From Candidatus Saccharicenans sp. (GTDB lineage: Bacteria > Acidobacteriota > Aminicenantia > Aminicenantales > Saccharicenantaceae), in assembly GCA_024653215.1 (NCBI GenBank), contig JANLFU010000008.1:1-64000 (forward strand): a DNA stretch of 64,000 nucleotides. Direction: 5' to 3'. A program made the position numbers and the translations under genes. Positions within the stretch are counted from its first letter, which is position 1, and the number at the start of each line of letters is the position of its first letter. The notes beneath the pieces are model-generated. The model was not told the DNA's origin, ran no database searches, and saw only the letters and a program-made list of their open reading frames with translations. This document shows positions 10,148-18,416 of the stretch, piece after piece.

Positions 10148-10378
10148 TCAGTCGGCCGGGCTGATTTTTTCCAGCTCTTTGAAAAGTTTCAGGGTGCGGC
10201 GGGCTTCCTTCTGGTCAAGCCTGGAGATGGCAAAACCGGCATGCACTATTACCCAGTCGCCCACCTTGACCTCGGGGAGGAGGGAGAGGTTGGCCAGTAC
10301 GGTCGTGCCCAGGTAATCAACTTTACCGGTACCATTGCCTTCCAGACTGACCACTTTTCCGGGCACGGCCAGACACAT
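10148..10378 (-). CDS. hypC: [NiFe]-hydrogenase maturation chaperone HypC
   Basis: Small chaperone of 76 residues that binds HypD and the hydrogenase large subunit. It begins MCLAVPGKV; the cysteine directly after the initiator Met is the functional residue of HypC proteins, which fixes the start at 10378 rather than at an upstream in-frame codon. A GGAGG lies 5 bp before this ATG. The barrel sequence GDWVIVHAGFAI is also typical. First gene of hypCDE. Confidence 0.96.
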   Translation of the reverse strand: MCLAVPGKVVSLEGNGTGKVDYLGTTVLANLSLLPEVKVGDWVIVHAGFAISRLDQKEARRTLKLFKELEKISPAD

Positions 10379-10395
10379 CTTTTCCTCCAGCCTGT

Positions 10396-10424
10396 AAGAT
10401 ACCAGAAAGGGCATACTCTGTCCA
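10396..10424 (-). promoter_or_regulatory. Promoter for hypCDE
   Basis: On the minus strand TGGACA (10424-10419), 17 bp and TATCTT (10401-10396). The predicted start near 10389 would leave a leader just long enough to hold the hypC ribosome site. Confidence 0.45.
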
Positions 10425-10443
10425 TGCCCGCCGGGCCGCCTTT

Positions 10444-10472
10444 TTGACAATTCGGCAGGCCCTCCTTATAAT
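10444..10472 (+). promoter_or_regulatory. Perfect consensus sigma-70 promoter for uppS operon
   Basis: TTGACA at 10444-10449, a 17-bp spacer, and TATAAT at 10467-10472 match the sigma-70 consensus in all twelve positions with ideal spacing. The expected start is 10479-10480, which is the A of the uppS ATG, so the mRNA is predicted to be leaderless. Confidence 0.75.
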
Positions 10473-10479
10473 GTTTTTC

Positions 10480-11265
10480 ATGTTTGATACCCTGGAAGGC
10501 TACATCAAGCCCGGAACCGTTGAAGCTGAGCTGGTTAAACAGATAGATTTTTCCCGTCTCCCGGTTCACGTGGCCATAATCATGGATGGAAACGGCCGCT
10601 GGGCCCGCCAGAGAAACCTGCCCAGAACGGAGGGCCATAAAGCCGGGAGCGAATCGGTGAAAGAAGCGGTGGAAGCGGCGGCCCGGCTGGGAATCAAGTA
10701 CCTGACTCTATACGCTTTTTCCCGGGAAAACTGGAAAAGGCCGGAAGACGAGGTCAATACTCTATGGGGTTTGCTCAGGAAATACCTGGCCGAAGAAAGC
10801 CGGGTTCTCGCGGAAAATGACCTGAGGCTCAAAGTAATCGGGGAAAGAAATGGCATTCCCTACCTGGTCAGACGGGAGCTGGCCCGCGTGGAAAGGCAAA
10901 CCAGGAATAACCGCCGGATGACGGTGGTGCTGGCCCTGAATTATGGCGGCCGCCAGGAAATAATCAGGGCCATAAAGAAGATGGTCAGGAGAAAGAGCCG
11001 CCTGGAAGAAATCGATGAGAATCTGTTCTCGAGGTACCTCGACACCGCCGGAATACCCGACCCGGACCTGCTGATCAGGACCAGCGGTGAAATGCGACTG
11101 AGCAATTTTCTTCTCTGGCAGTCGGCCTACACCGAACTGTGGGTGACTCCGGTTCTCTGGCCTGATTTCCGGAAAAAGGACCTGTTACAGGCGGTGGTGG
11201 ATTACCAGAAACGAGAGAGGAGGTTTGGCGGGGTGGAACCGGTTCAGAAGAAAGGCAGGACATAG
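10480..11265 (+). CDS. uppS: Undecaprenyl diphosphate synthase
   Basis: Cis-prenyltransferase that makes the C55 lipid carrier for peptidoglycan and O-antigen. The catalytic IIMDGNGRWA motif is at about 34-43, the GHKAGSESV loop follows, and the C-terminal RTSGEMRLSNFLLWQ and ELWVTPVLWPDF segments are diagnostic. I start it at ATG 10480 (261 residues). An in-frame ATG at 10471 overlaps the -10 box, and a TTG at 10444 is the -35 box, so neither can be in the transcript. No Shine-Dalgarno sequence precedes 10480. First gene of uppS-cdsA-dxr-rseP-ispG-larE. Confidence 0.95.
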   Translation: MFDTLEGYIKPGTVEAELVKQIDFSRLPVHVAIIMDGNGRWARQRNLPRTEGHKAGSESVKEAVEAAARLGIKYLTLYAFSRENWKRPEDEVNTLWGLLRKYLAEESRVLAENDLRLKVIGERNGIPYLVRRELARVERQTRNNRRMTVVLALNYGGRQEIIRAIKKMVRRKSRLEEIDENLFSRYLDTAGIPDPDLLIRTSGEMRLSNFLLWQSAYTELWVTPVLWPDFRKKDLLQAVVDYQKRERRFGGVEPVQKKGRT

Positions 11266-11266
11266 C

Positions 11267-12076
11267 ATGGGACTCTGGCAGAGAACCAAGACGGCCATCA
11301 TCATACTCGGGGTTTTATTTGTCGTAATTCAGTTCGCGCCACCCTGGGTTTTTTTCCTGGCCCTGCAGCTGACCATCATCGGTGGCCTGCTGGAATTTTA
11401 CAGCCTGAGCAACAGGCGTAAGTTTTATCCGAAGAAACTTTTGGGCTGCCTGTTTGCCCTGATCATCGGGGCCACCTTTTATTTTGACAGTTTTCCTTTC
11501 CTGCTGGGCTTCACGGTCATGACCCTGATCACCTTTGTGTATTATGTGATAGATACCAATACCCTGGAGAAGCTGGCCCTGTTTCCCGGTTCCTTCAGCC
11601 TGACCCTGGCCGGCCTGGTCTACGTCAGCCTGACCATGAATTTTCTCTACTGGGTCAGGCGTGACTTCGGCGTGCTCTGGCTTTATCTTCTGTTTACAGT
11701 CATTTCACTGGGAGATACCGGGGCCTTCCTGCTGGGCAAGACTTTTGGACGGAGAAAGATGACTCCCATTGCCAGCCCCAACAAGACCTGGGAAGGAGCC
11801 CTGGGTGGCCTGCTCTGGGCGGCAGGCGGTGGCTGGCTGGCCAGGACCGTCCTTCTGCCCCGGTTTCCGCTGCTGGAGATCATCGTTTTGAGCGTCGTGG
11901 TTCATGCCGCAGCCCAGGTGGCCGACCCCCTGGAGTCCTTATTCAAACGGGCCGCCGGAGTCAAGGATTCTTCCAACCTGGTTCCGGGGCACGGTGGAAT
12001 CCTGGACAGGATAGATAGCTTTACCCTGGCTGCTCCCGTCTTTTATTATTTGATGAAACTGCTGATCATGAAATAA
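11267..12076 (+). CDS. cdsA: Phosphatidate cytidylyltransferase (CDP-diglyceride synthase)
   Basis: Integral membrane enzyme that converts phosphatidic acid and CTP to CDP-diacylglycerol. The 269-residue protein has about eight hydrophobic spans, the PNKTWEGALGG motif, and the complete family signature near the C-terminus (SLFKRAAGVKDSSN... PGHGGILDRID, spanning about 232-257). The ATG at 11267 is one base after the uppS stop; the reading frame extends further upstream only through uppS coding sequence. Confidence 0.95.
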   Translation: MGLWQRTKTAIIILGVLFVVIQFAPPWVFFLALQLTIIGGLLEFYSLSNRRKFYPKKLLGCLFALIIGATFYFDSFPFLLGFTVMTLITFVYYVIDTNTLEKLALFPGSFSLTLAGLVYVSLTMNFLYWVRRDFGVLWLYLLFTVISLGDTGAFLLGKTFGRRKMTPIASPNKTWEGALGGLLWAAGGGWLARTVLLPRFPLLEIIVLSVVVHAAAQVADPLESLFKRAAGVKDSSNLVPGHGGILDRIDSFTLAAPVFYYLMKLLIMK

Positions 12077-12093
12077 ACCGAAACCTGGACCTA

Positions 12094-13275
12094 ATGAAAA
12101 AAAGTAAAAAACGCCTGGTCATTCTCGGCAGCACCGGTTCCATCGGACAGAGCACCCTGGATGTGGTCCGGCGCTTCAGGGACAGGTACGGGGTGGTCGG
12201 GCTGGCTGCCGGACGAAACTCAGGGCTGCTGGCCAGGCAGGTAGAAGAGTTTCAACCTGAAGTCGTGGCCGTAGAAAGTGAGAAGCAGGCCGGGGAACTC
12301 AGAAGAAAGCTGGGACGTTCCAGGGTGAGGATTCTTTGCGGAGAGGCCGGCTACGAAGAAATTGCTTCTGTGGCCAAGGCAGATATGGTGGTTTCGGCCA
12401 TCACCGGAATAGCCGGGCTGAAACCAACCCTGGCTGCCCTCCAGAAGGGAAAGGACCTGGCCCTGGCCAACAAGGAATCCATGGTGGTGGCCGGGGCCCT
12501 GATCAGGAAAATCGCCGCCCGCACCGGCAGCCGGATCATTCCGGTCGACAGCGAGCATTCCGGTGTCTTCCAGTGCCTTCGTGGCCGGGACAAGAAATTT
12601 ATCAAGAAGGTCTACCTGACCGCCTCGGGCGGGCCCTTTCTGTGGGTGCCGCTCGAGGAACTGTCCACCAAGACCCTGGCCGAGGCCCTGAAACACCCCC
12701 GCTGGAAGATGGGCCGGAAGGTGACCATCGATTCCGCCACCATGATGAACAAGGGGCTGGAACTTATTGAAGCCCGGTGGTTGTTCAACCTCCGGTCGGA
12801 GCAGCTCGGGGTGCTGGTCCACCCCCAGAGCATCGTCCATGCCCTGGTCGAATTCCTGGACGGTTCGGTCCTGGCCCAGTTGAGCCAAACGGATATGAGA
12901 ATCCCTATCCAGTATGCCCTGAGCTATCCGGAACGGCTGGAATCTCCGCTGCCCACCCTGGACCTGGCCGAAGTCAGATCCCTGGAATTTTTTCCGGTGG
13001 ATGAACAGAGGTTTCCGCTGTTCGGGCTGGCCCGCAAGGCCCTGGCCGCCGGCCTGAGCTTCCCGGTGGTGCTGAACGCGGCCAACGAGGTGGCTGTCCA
13101 GGCTTTTCTGGAAGAAAGGATTTCTTTCGGCCAGATCTTTGAGATAGTAAACTATTGTCTCAATCACCACCGGCCCCGGGCTCTGGCTGAACTGGATGAT
13201 ATCCTGGCTGTTGACCGGGAGAGCAGGGAACAGGCCCAGCTATACCTAAAAAAGATGAAAGGGAATATAACATGA
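12094..13275 (+). CDS. dxr: 1-deoxy-D-xylulose 5-phosphate reductoisomerase
   Basis: Second step of the MEP isoprenoid pathway: DXP to MEP with NADPH. NADPH-binding GSTGSIGQSTLDVV is at about 8-21. The metal/substrate region DSEHSGVFQCLRG near 152, the flexible loop with HPRWKMGRKVTIDSATMMNKGLELIEA (about 205-230) and the late NAANEVAVQAFL segment are canonical. Length 393 fits. It overlaps rseP by 4 bp (ATGA). Confidence 0.97.
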   Translation: MKKSKKRLVILGSTGSIGQSTLDVVRRFRDRYGVVGLAAGRNSGLLARQVEEFQPEVVAVESEKQAGELRRKLGRSRVRILCGEAGYEEIASVAKADMVVSAITGIAGLKPTLAALQKGKDLALANKESMVVAGALIRKIAARTGSRIIPVDSEHSGVFQCLRGRDKKFIKKVYLTASGGPFLWVPLEELSTKTLAEALKHPRWKMGRKVTIDSATMMNKGLELIEARWLFNLRSEQLGVLVHPQSIVHALVEFLDGSVLAQLSQTDMRIPIQYALSYPERLESPLPTLDLAEVRSLEFFPVDEQRFPLFGLARKALAAGLSFPVVLNAANEVAVQAFLEERISFGQIFEIVNYCLNHHRPRALAELDDILAVDRESREQAQLYLKKMKGNIT

Positions 13276-14600
13276 CCATACTGGGCACCATAGTGGCTTT
13301 TTTGATTGTTTTTGGAATCCTGGTATTCGTCCATGAGTTCGGTCACTTTTTCATGGCCAAGCTGGTGGGCGTCAAGGTGGAAGTCTTCTCCTTCGGTTAT
13401 GGCAAAAGGCTCTTCGGCGTCAAGAAGGGAGATACTGATTACCGGGTCAGCCTGATTCCCATGGGGGGCTATGTCAAGCTGCTGGGAGAGGGTATGTTTG
13501 AGAAGGACCGGCCCATTTCTCCCGATGATTTCATGGCCAAGAACCGCTTTGAGAGATTTCTCATCCTGGTCATGGGTTCGGTCATGAACATCCTGCTGGC
13601 CATAGTCCTGGTGTCCATCCTCAACATGGTCGGGGTAACCGTTCCCGAGTACCAGGAGCAGGCTCCGGTGATCGGCTGGGTTGACCCGGGTTCCCCGGCT
13701 GAGAGAGCCGGCCTGCTGGTTGGAGACGAAATCCTGGAAATCAACGGCCGGGCGGTGAAGACCTGGAGCGATGTGGAAATTGCTGTCGGCTCCAAGCCAG
13801 AAAAAGATATCCTGGTAACCATCAGAAGGGCAGGGGAGAGGCTGCAGGTTCCTCTGAAGACGGACAAGATCACCAGGTACGAGATGGGATATGCCGGGTT
13901 CCGGGCCCATATCCTGACCCAGATCATGATGGTCAACCCCGGCTCGCCGGCGGAAAAAGCCGGGCTGCAGCCGGGTGATGTGATCCTGGCGGTAAACGGC
14001 GAGCCGGTCTTTTTCTACAATTTTGTTAAGAGAATCGAAGAAAGCCCGGAAAAGCCCCTGGTGCTGACAGTGGAAAGACAGGGCCAGAAGCTCGACCTGA
14101 CAGTCGTTCCAAGGAAGGAAGGGAACGTGGGCAAAATCGGAGTTCTGCAGGGAGCCAAGTCGGTCACCCGCAAATATCCCTTTTTTGCCGCCCTGGGCCA
14201 GAGCCTCAGGGAAAATGCCCGCAATACCTTCCTGGTCTTCAACTTCCTGAAAGACCTGTTTACAGGGCAGGCTTCGACCCGACAGCTGGGCGGGCCGATT
14301 GAAATTGCCAGCCTGTCCCACGCGGCCATGAAGATGGGCCTGCTGGCCATGATGAGCTGGATTGCCATCATCAGCCTGCAGCTGGGCATTCTTAACCTGT
14401 TGCCCATTCCGGTATTTGACGGAGGACAGATTTTTGTCCTGATGATCGAGGGACTGATCAGAAGGGACCTCAGCCCGAAGATGCGTGAAATCTGGATGCA
14501 GATTGGCTTCGTTATTTTCGTCTTCATAATCGTCTTTGTCATCCTGAACGATATTGTCAAAAGATTACCCAGCGGCTGGAAGAGCCTGGTTCCATTCTAA
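13272..14600 (+). CDS. rseP: Site-2 protease RseP (M50 zinc metalloprotease)
   Basis: Intramembrane zinc protease that in model bacteria cleaves anti-sigma factors and signal-peptide remnants. The HEFGH zinc motif is at residues 21-25 in the first membrane span. Two PDZ domains follow (cores GSPAERAGLLVGDEIL near 140 and GSPAEKAGLQPGDVIL near 222), and the LDG-type motif NLLPIPVFDGGQ closes the active site near 376. At 442 residues it is full length. It lies in the usual place after dxr. Confidence 0.96.
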   Translation: MTILGTIVAFLIVFGILVFVHEFGHFFMAKLVGVKVEVFSFGYGKRLFGVKKGDTDYRVSLIPMGGYVKLLGEGMFEKDRPISPDDFMAKNRFERFLILVMGSVMNILLAIVLVSILNMVGVTVPEYQEQAPVIGWVDPGSPAERAGLLVGDEILEINGRAVKTWSDVEIAVGSKPEKDILVTIRRAGERLQVPLKTDKITRYEMGYAGFRAHILTQIMMVNPGSPAEKAGLQPGDVILAVNGEPVFFYNFVKRIEESPEKPLVLTVERQGQKLDLTVVPRKEGNVGKIGVLQGAKSVTRKYPFFAALGQSLRENARNTFLVFNFLKDLFTGQASTRQLGGPIEIASLSHAAMKMGLLAMMSWIAIISLQLGILNLLPIPVFDGGQIFVLMIEGLIRRDLSPKMREIWMQIGFVIFVFIIVFVILNDIVKRLPSGWKSLVPF

Positions 14601-14611
14601 TTGGAAAACCC

Positions 14612-15739
14612 ATGAGCAAGAGTCCTGAACTTTACCCGAGGCGCCGGACCAGGGCCATCAGGGTCGGGTCGGTGGTAATCGGGGGCGGAGCGCCGATCGT
14701 GGTTCAGTCCATGACCAAGACCAGGACGGCCGATGTCCGGGCCACGGTGGCCCAGATTAAAAGGCTGGAGCGAGCTGGCTGCCGGCTGGTCAGGGTGGCT
14801 GTTCCCGGGAAGGATGACGCCCTGGCCATCAGGGAAATAAAAAAGAGAATATCAATTCCGCTCATTGCCGATATCCATTTCAACCCCCGGCTGGCCATCC
14901 TGGCCCTGGAGGCCGGGGCCGATGGGTTGAGAATCAACCCGGGCACCATCGGTTCCAGGGAAAAATTAAAAGAGGTGGTTCGCCTGGCAGCCGAACGGAA
15001 GGCGGCCATCCGGGTTGGAGTAAATTCCGGTTCCCTGGAAAAAGACCTGCTGGCCAGGTACGGACAGGTAACGGCCGAGGCCCTGGTGGAAAGTGCCCTG
15101 GGCCAGGTCAGGCAGCTTGAAGACCTGGGCTTCCATGAAATAAAGATTTCGCTCAAGGCCTCGGATATTCACCGGACGGTGGAAGCTTACCGGCTCCTGG
15201 CCGACCGGGTTGATTACCCGTTTCATGCCGGTATTACCGAGGCAGGTACCCTGCTTCGTGGGAGCATCAAGTCGGCGGCCGGGCTGGCCCTGCTCCTCAG
15301 CCAGGGTTTGGCTGATACCATCCGAGTCTCGCTGACCGCGCCGCCCGAAAGGGAAGTTGAGGTGGCCTATGAAATACTTAGAAGCCTGGGCCTGGAAAGC
15401 CGGGGAATAAATTTTATATCCTGCCCGGGCTGCGGGCGAACCGAAGTCGACCTGCGAAAAATCGCGACCGAAGTTGAGAAGAAGCTGGCAGGGATAACCG
15501 CCGGGCTGACCGTAGCTGTCATGGGTTGCCCGGTCAACGGTCCGGGTGAAGCCAGGGAAGCTGATATTGGAGTGGCCTGCGGCCGGGAGGCCGGGGTAAT
15601 CTTCAAGCGCGGCCGGGTGTTTAAGAGGGTACCTGAGCCGGAGATCGTGGCCGCCCTGGTCCGGGAAGTTGAGGCCATGGCCAGGGAGCTGGAGAAAATG
15701 GGTTCTGAAGTTACGGAAGACAGAAGGAGTAGCAGGTAG
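14612..15739 (+). CDS. ispG: 4-hydroxy-3-methylbut-2-enyl diphosphate synthase
   Basis: [4Fe-4S] enzyme of the MEP pathway that converts MEcPP to HMBPP. The TIM-barrel half has VQSMTKTRTADV at about 31-42 and LIADIHFNPRLA near 87. The C-terminal Fe-S half carries CPGCGRTEVD near 271 and MGCPVNGPGEA near 308, giving the three ligand cysteines. Length 375 is the bacterial norm without the plant/chlamydial insert. It follows rseP by 11 bp. Confidence 0.96.
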   Translation: MSKSPELYPRRRTRAIRVGSVVIGGGAPIVVQSMTKTRTADVRATVAQIKRLERAGCRLVRVAVPGKDDALAIREIKKRISIPLIADIHFNPRLAILALEAGADGLRINPGTIGSREKLKEVVRLAAERKAAIRVGVNSGSLEKDLLARYGQVTAEALVESALGQVRQLEDLGFHEIKISLKASDIHRTVEAYRLLADRVDYPFHAGITEAGTLLRGSIKSAAGLALLLSQGLADTIRVSLTAPPEREVEVAYEILRSLGLESRGINFISCPGCGRTEVDLRKIATEVEKKLAGITAGLTVAVMGCPVNGPGEAREADIGVACGREAGVIFKRGRVFKRVPEPEIVAALVREVEAMARELEKMGSEVTEDRRSSR

Positions 15740-16600
15740 TTGAGGCGAACGGAAGAAAAAAAACGTGGCTTGAATAAGAACCTGGATACAAAAAAGGCTC
15801 TGGCCAAGTATCAGCGCCTGGTTGAAATATTGAAATCATTTGACGGCCTGCTGGTGGCTTTTTCCGGGGGAGTGGATAGCAGTCTGCTGCTAAAGGCGGC
15901 GGCCGATTCCGGGGTCAAGGTCCTGGCCGTCACCGTGGATTCACCCATCTACCACCGCCAGGAGATAAATAACGCCCTGAAGATAGCCAGAAAACTCGGG
16001 GTTCCTTTCCGCCTGGTTAAGTCGGACGATTACCTCAGGGAGGATTTTAAGAAAAACGACCTCCTGCGCTGTTACCACTGCAAGCTGGCCATTTTTTCAA
16101 GGCTCAAGGAAATTGCCAGGAAAGAAGGACTGTCCGCGGTGGTCGAGGGATCCAACCTGGATGATGAGCGCGATTACCGTCCGGGCAGGAGGGCCCTGGC
16201 CGAGCTGGGCATCCGTTCTCCCCTTAAAGAAGCCGGGCTGGGCAAGTCGGAAATCCGGTTTCTGGCTAAGTCCTTTGGCCTGCCTAACTGGGACCAGCCG
16301 GCCAATGCCTGCCTGGCCACCAGGATACCTTATGGCCAGCCGGTGGAACTAAAATGGCTGGAAAGAATTGCCGCCGGAGAAAACTTTCTGAGGAAAATGG
16401 GCTTTTCCCAGGTCCGGCTGCGCCACCATGGTGAGCTGGCCAGGATTGAGGTCTGGCCGGAGGAGCTGTCCCTGGTCATCAGTCAACCCAACCGGGAGAA
16501 GATAGTACGCCGGTTGAAGCAGCTTGGCTGGAAATATGTAGCTTTCGACCTGGAAGGTTATCGCACCGGGAGCCTGAACCCGGGCGGTTTGAAAACCTAA
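15740..16600 (+). CDS. larE: LarE-like ATP-dependent sacrificial sulfur transferase
   Basis: PP-loop protein of the LarE family, which installs sulfur on the nickel-pincer nucleotide precursor in lactate racemase maturation. The ATP pyrophosphatase motif AFSGGVDSS is near residue 41, VEGSNLDDERDYRPG near 135, and the conserved NACLATRIPYG cysteine near 191. A second pair, RCYHCK near 110, with that cysteine could ligate a [4Fe-4S] cluster, as in LarE proteins that are catalytic rather than sacrificial. It begins with TTG immediately after the ispG stop, with AAGGAG inside ispG. No larA, larB or larC is in the window, so the substrate is uncertain. Confidence 0.82.
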   Translation: MRRTEEKKRGLNKNLDTKKALAKYQRLVEILKSFDGLLVAFSGGVDSSLLLKAAADSGVKVLAVTVDSPIYHRQEINNALKIARKLGVPFRLVKSDDYLREDFKKNDLLRCYHCKLAIFSRLKEIARKEGLSAVVEGSNLDDERDYRPGRRALAELGIRSPLKEAGLGKSEIRFLAKSFGLPNWDQPANACLATRIPYGQPVELKWLERIAAGENFLRKMGFSQVRLRHHGELARIEVWPEELSLVISQPNREKIVRRLKQLGWKYVAFDLEGYRTGSLNPGGLKT

Positions 16601-16612
16601 AATTTACCAAAC

Positions 16613-17587
16613 TCAGGCCTTGTCTGCCGGCTCCACCAGGTTGGCCGGCCTTTCTCCTCTCAATCCCCGGAGCAGGTTCTCGACCGCCATGAAACACATC
16701 TTCCGCCTGGTTTCCCGGGTGGCGCTGCCGATATGGGGCAGCAGGACCACGTTATCCAGACTCAGCAGTTCCGGCTCTATGGCCGGTTCATTTTCATAGA
16801 CATCGAGGCCGGCTCCCCAGAGCTGTCCCGTCTTCAGGGCTTCAACCAGCGCTTTTTCATCGACTATGGGGCCACGGGCCACGTTGACCAGGACGGCTGT
16901 ATTCTTCATCAATTTGAGCCGCTCGGCAGAAATGAGGTGGTGCGATTCCGGAGTCAGTGAAGCATGGATGGAGATAATGTCGGCCTCCCTGAGCAGGTCA
17001 TCCAGTGATCGAAATTCCACTCCCAGCTCTTTTTCCAGGGAGGCTTCCAGCCGTTTGGGGTCGTGGTAAATTATCCGCAGGTTGAAGGCCCTGGCCCTTC
17101 TGGCCACGGCCCGCCCTATGCGTCCGAAACCTATCAGGCCCAGGGTCTTGCCCGAAAGTTCCAGGCCCAGGAACAGGTCAATCTTCCAGCCGCGGAACCT
17201 GCCTTCCCGGCAGAAACGGTCGGCCTCGACCAGGCGCCTGGTGGTGGCCAGAATCAGGCCCAGGGTCAGGTCAGCCGTGGCCTCGGTCAGAACGTCCGGG
17301 GTATTGGTGACCAGCAGGCCCCGGCTCCAGGCATACTTGAGGTCGATGTTATTAACCCCGACAGCACAATTGGAAATGATTTTCAGGTTCGGGGCCCGGT
17401 CCATAACCTCGCGGTCAATGGTGTCAGTCAGGAAACAGAGCAGTCCCTGCTTGTCCGCTATCCTGGCCAGGAGCTCTTTTCGGGGAAGGATCATCTCTTC
17501 CGTGGCCAGCTCCAGGTCCACCTGGCTGGCCAGGTAATCCATGGCTTCGGGAAGCAGCGGGTGAGTTAACAGTACTCTTGGTTTCAT
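16613..17587 (-). CDS. D-isomer-specific 2-hydroxyacid dehydrogenase (glyoxylate/hydroxypyruvate reductase-like)
   Basis: NAD(P)-dependent reductase of 324 residues. The Rossmann motif GFGRIGRAVARR is near 150, and the three catalytic residues are in place: Arg in NVARGPIVDE, Glu in YENEP, and His in LPHIGSATRETR near the C-terminus. It resembles the GyaR/GhrB-type glyoxylate-hydroxypyruvate reductases more than D-lactate or phosphoglycerate dehydrogenases. I start at ATG 17587, which has GGGAG upstream and a 13-bp gap from the previous stop; an earlier in-frame codon would overlap that gene. Confidence 0.88.
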   Translation of the reverse strand: MKPRVLLTHPLLPEAMDYLASQVDLELATEEMILPRKELLARIADKQGLLCFLTDTIDREVMDRAPNLKIISNCAVGVNNIDLKYAWSRGLLVTNTPDVLTEATADLTLGLILATTRRLVEADRFCREGRFRGWKIDLFLGLELSGKTLGLIGFGRIGRAVARRARAFNLRIIYHDPKRLEASLEKELGVEFRSLDDLLREADIISIHASLTPESHHLISAERLKLMKNTAVLVNVARGPIVDEKALVEALKTGQLWGAGLDVYENEPAIEPELLSLDNVVLLPHIGSATRETRRKMCFMAVENLLRGLRGERPANLVEPADKA

Positions 17588-17600
17588 GCCGGAGCTCCCT

Positions 17601-18308
17601 TCAGGAGTCAAATATTAAAGGATAAAAATACTTAGCCGTGGCCGCCATAACTTCCGGGCCGTGGCTGCCGTTTTTCCAGCGTCCACTGAATAGCTCGTCA
17701 GATACGATAAACAGGCCGGCTGCTCTCAGACGGTAAAAAGCGGCGAACGACAGGACGGCCGAGATTTCCATGTCCACGGCCATGATTTTTTTACGCTGCA
17801 AACTTTTCATCCAGCTGGCCGTTTCCCGGTAGGGGGCGTCGGTGGAGACGATGGCTCCTTCGGTCCAGGTGAGGTTACTCTCAGATAGAAACAGCCTAAG
17901 TTCCTTAAGTGCCCCTGGCGAGGGAAAATAAAAGCCGTTGCTGGCCCGGGAGTAATGGCGGGAGGTCCCTTCCCGGCTCAGGGCTTTAACCGGGAGGAAG
18001 GCCTGACCGATCACCAGCTCTGGAGAAAGAGAACCGCAATAGCTCAGCAGCAGGATTTCTCTTAGGCCGAGCTGCCTTGTCTTTTCCAGGGCCATGATAC
18101 CGGCCGGGGCACCCAGGCCACCCAGCAGCACGGCCGCCTGGCCCAGGTAGAAAAGTCGGCCTGGACCGACAGTTAAACTGGCCGAGGAAGACCGGGATAA
18201 ACGGCCTGGAAGCTCGCTGCCAGGAAAGAACGGAAAATAAATCAATCGGCCTTCGGGCAGGGGCGGACCCGATAATTCCGGCCTGGTAATGGAAGGCTCT
18301 TTTCTCAT
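17601..18308 (-). CDS. Nucleoside phosphorylase-like protein
   Basis: A 235-residue member of the purine/uridine phosphorylase (PNP_UDP_1) fold. Recognisable parts are the GLGAPAGIMALEKTR glycine-rich stretch near 66, LLLSYCGSLS near 86, the VSTDAPYRE segment and the ribose-binding AVDMEISAVLSFA motif (Met-Glu) near 176. The N-terminus lacks the usual phosphate-binding GDP-x-R signature and is degenerate, so phosphorolysis is not assured; it could be a nucleosidase or a salvage enzyme for an unusual nucleoside. It is cotranscribed with the hydroxyacid dehydrogenase. Confidence 0.72.
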   Translation of the reverse strand: MRKEPSITRPELSGPPLPEGRLIYFPFFPGSELPGRLSRSSSASLTVGPGRLFYLGQAAVLLGGLGAPAGIMALEKTRQLGLREILLLSYCGSLSPELVIGQAFLPVKALSREGTSRHYSRASNGFYFPSPGALKELRLFLSESNLTWTEGAIVSTDAPYRETASWMKSLQRKKIMAVDMEISAVLSFAAFYRLRAAGLFIVSDELFSGRWKNGSHGPEVMAATAKYFYPLIFDS

Positions 18309-18370
18309 TTTTCTCTCTGAAATTACCAGAAAAATGACGTGGAGGCAATTCCCGGTTGAAGGCCTTTGGT

Positions 18371-18399
18371 TTTACAAAGGTTCAGAGCTGGATTAAAAT
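18371..18399 (+). promoter_or_regulatory. Promoter for parB-like/SPL-like pair
   Basis: TTTACA at 18371-18376, 17 bp, TAAAAT at 18394-18399. The predicted start near 18406 leaves a very short leader with AAAGGA before the ATG at 18417. Confidence 0.5.
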
Positions 18400-18416
18400 T
18401 CTGGGAAAAGGACGTT

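Noticed and set aside
13164-14321. A 385-codon minus-strand frame opposite rseP and dxr
   Set aside because: Shadow of real genes with the HEFGH and PDZ motifs on the other strand.
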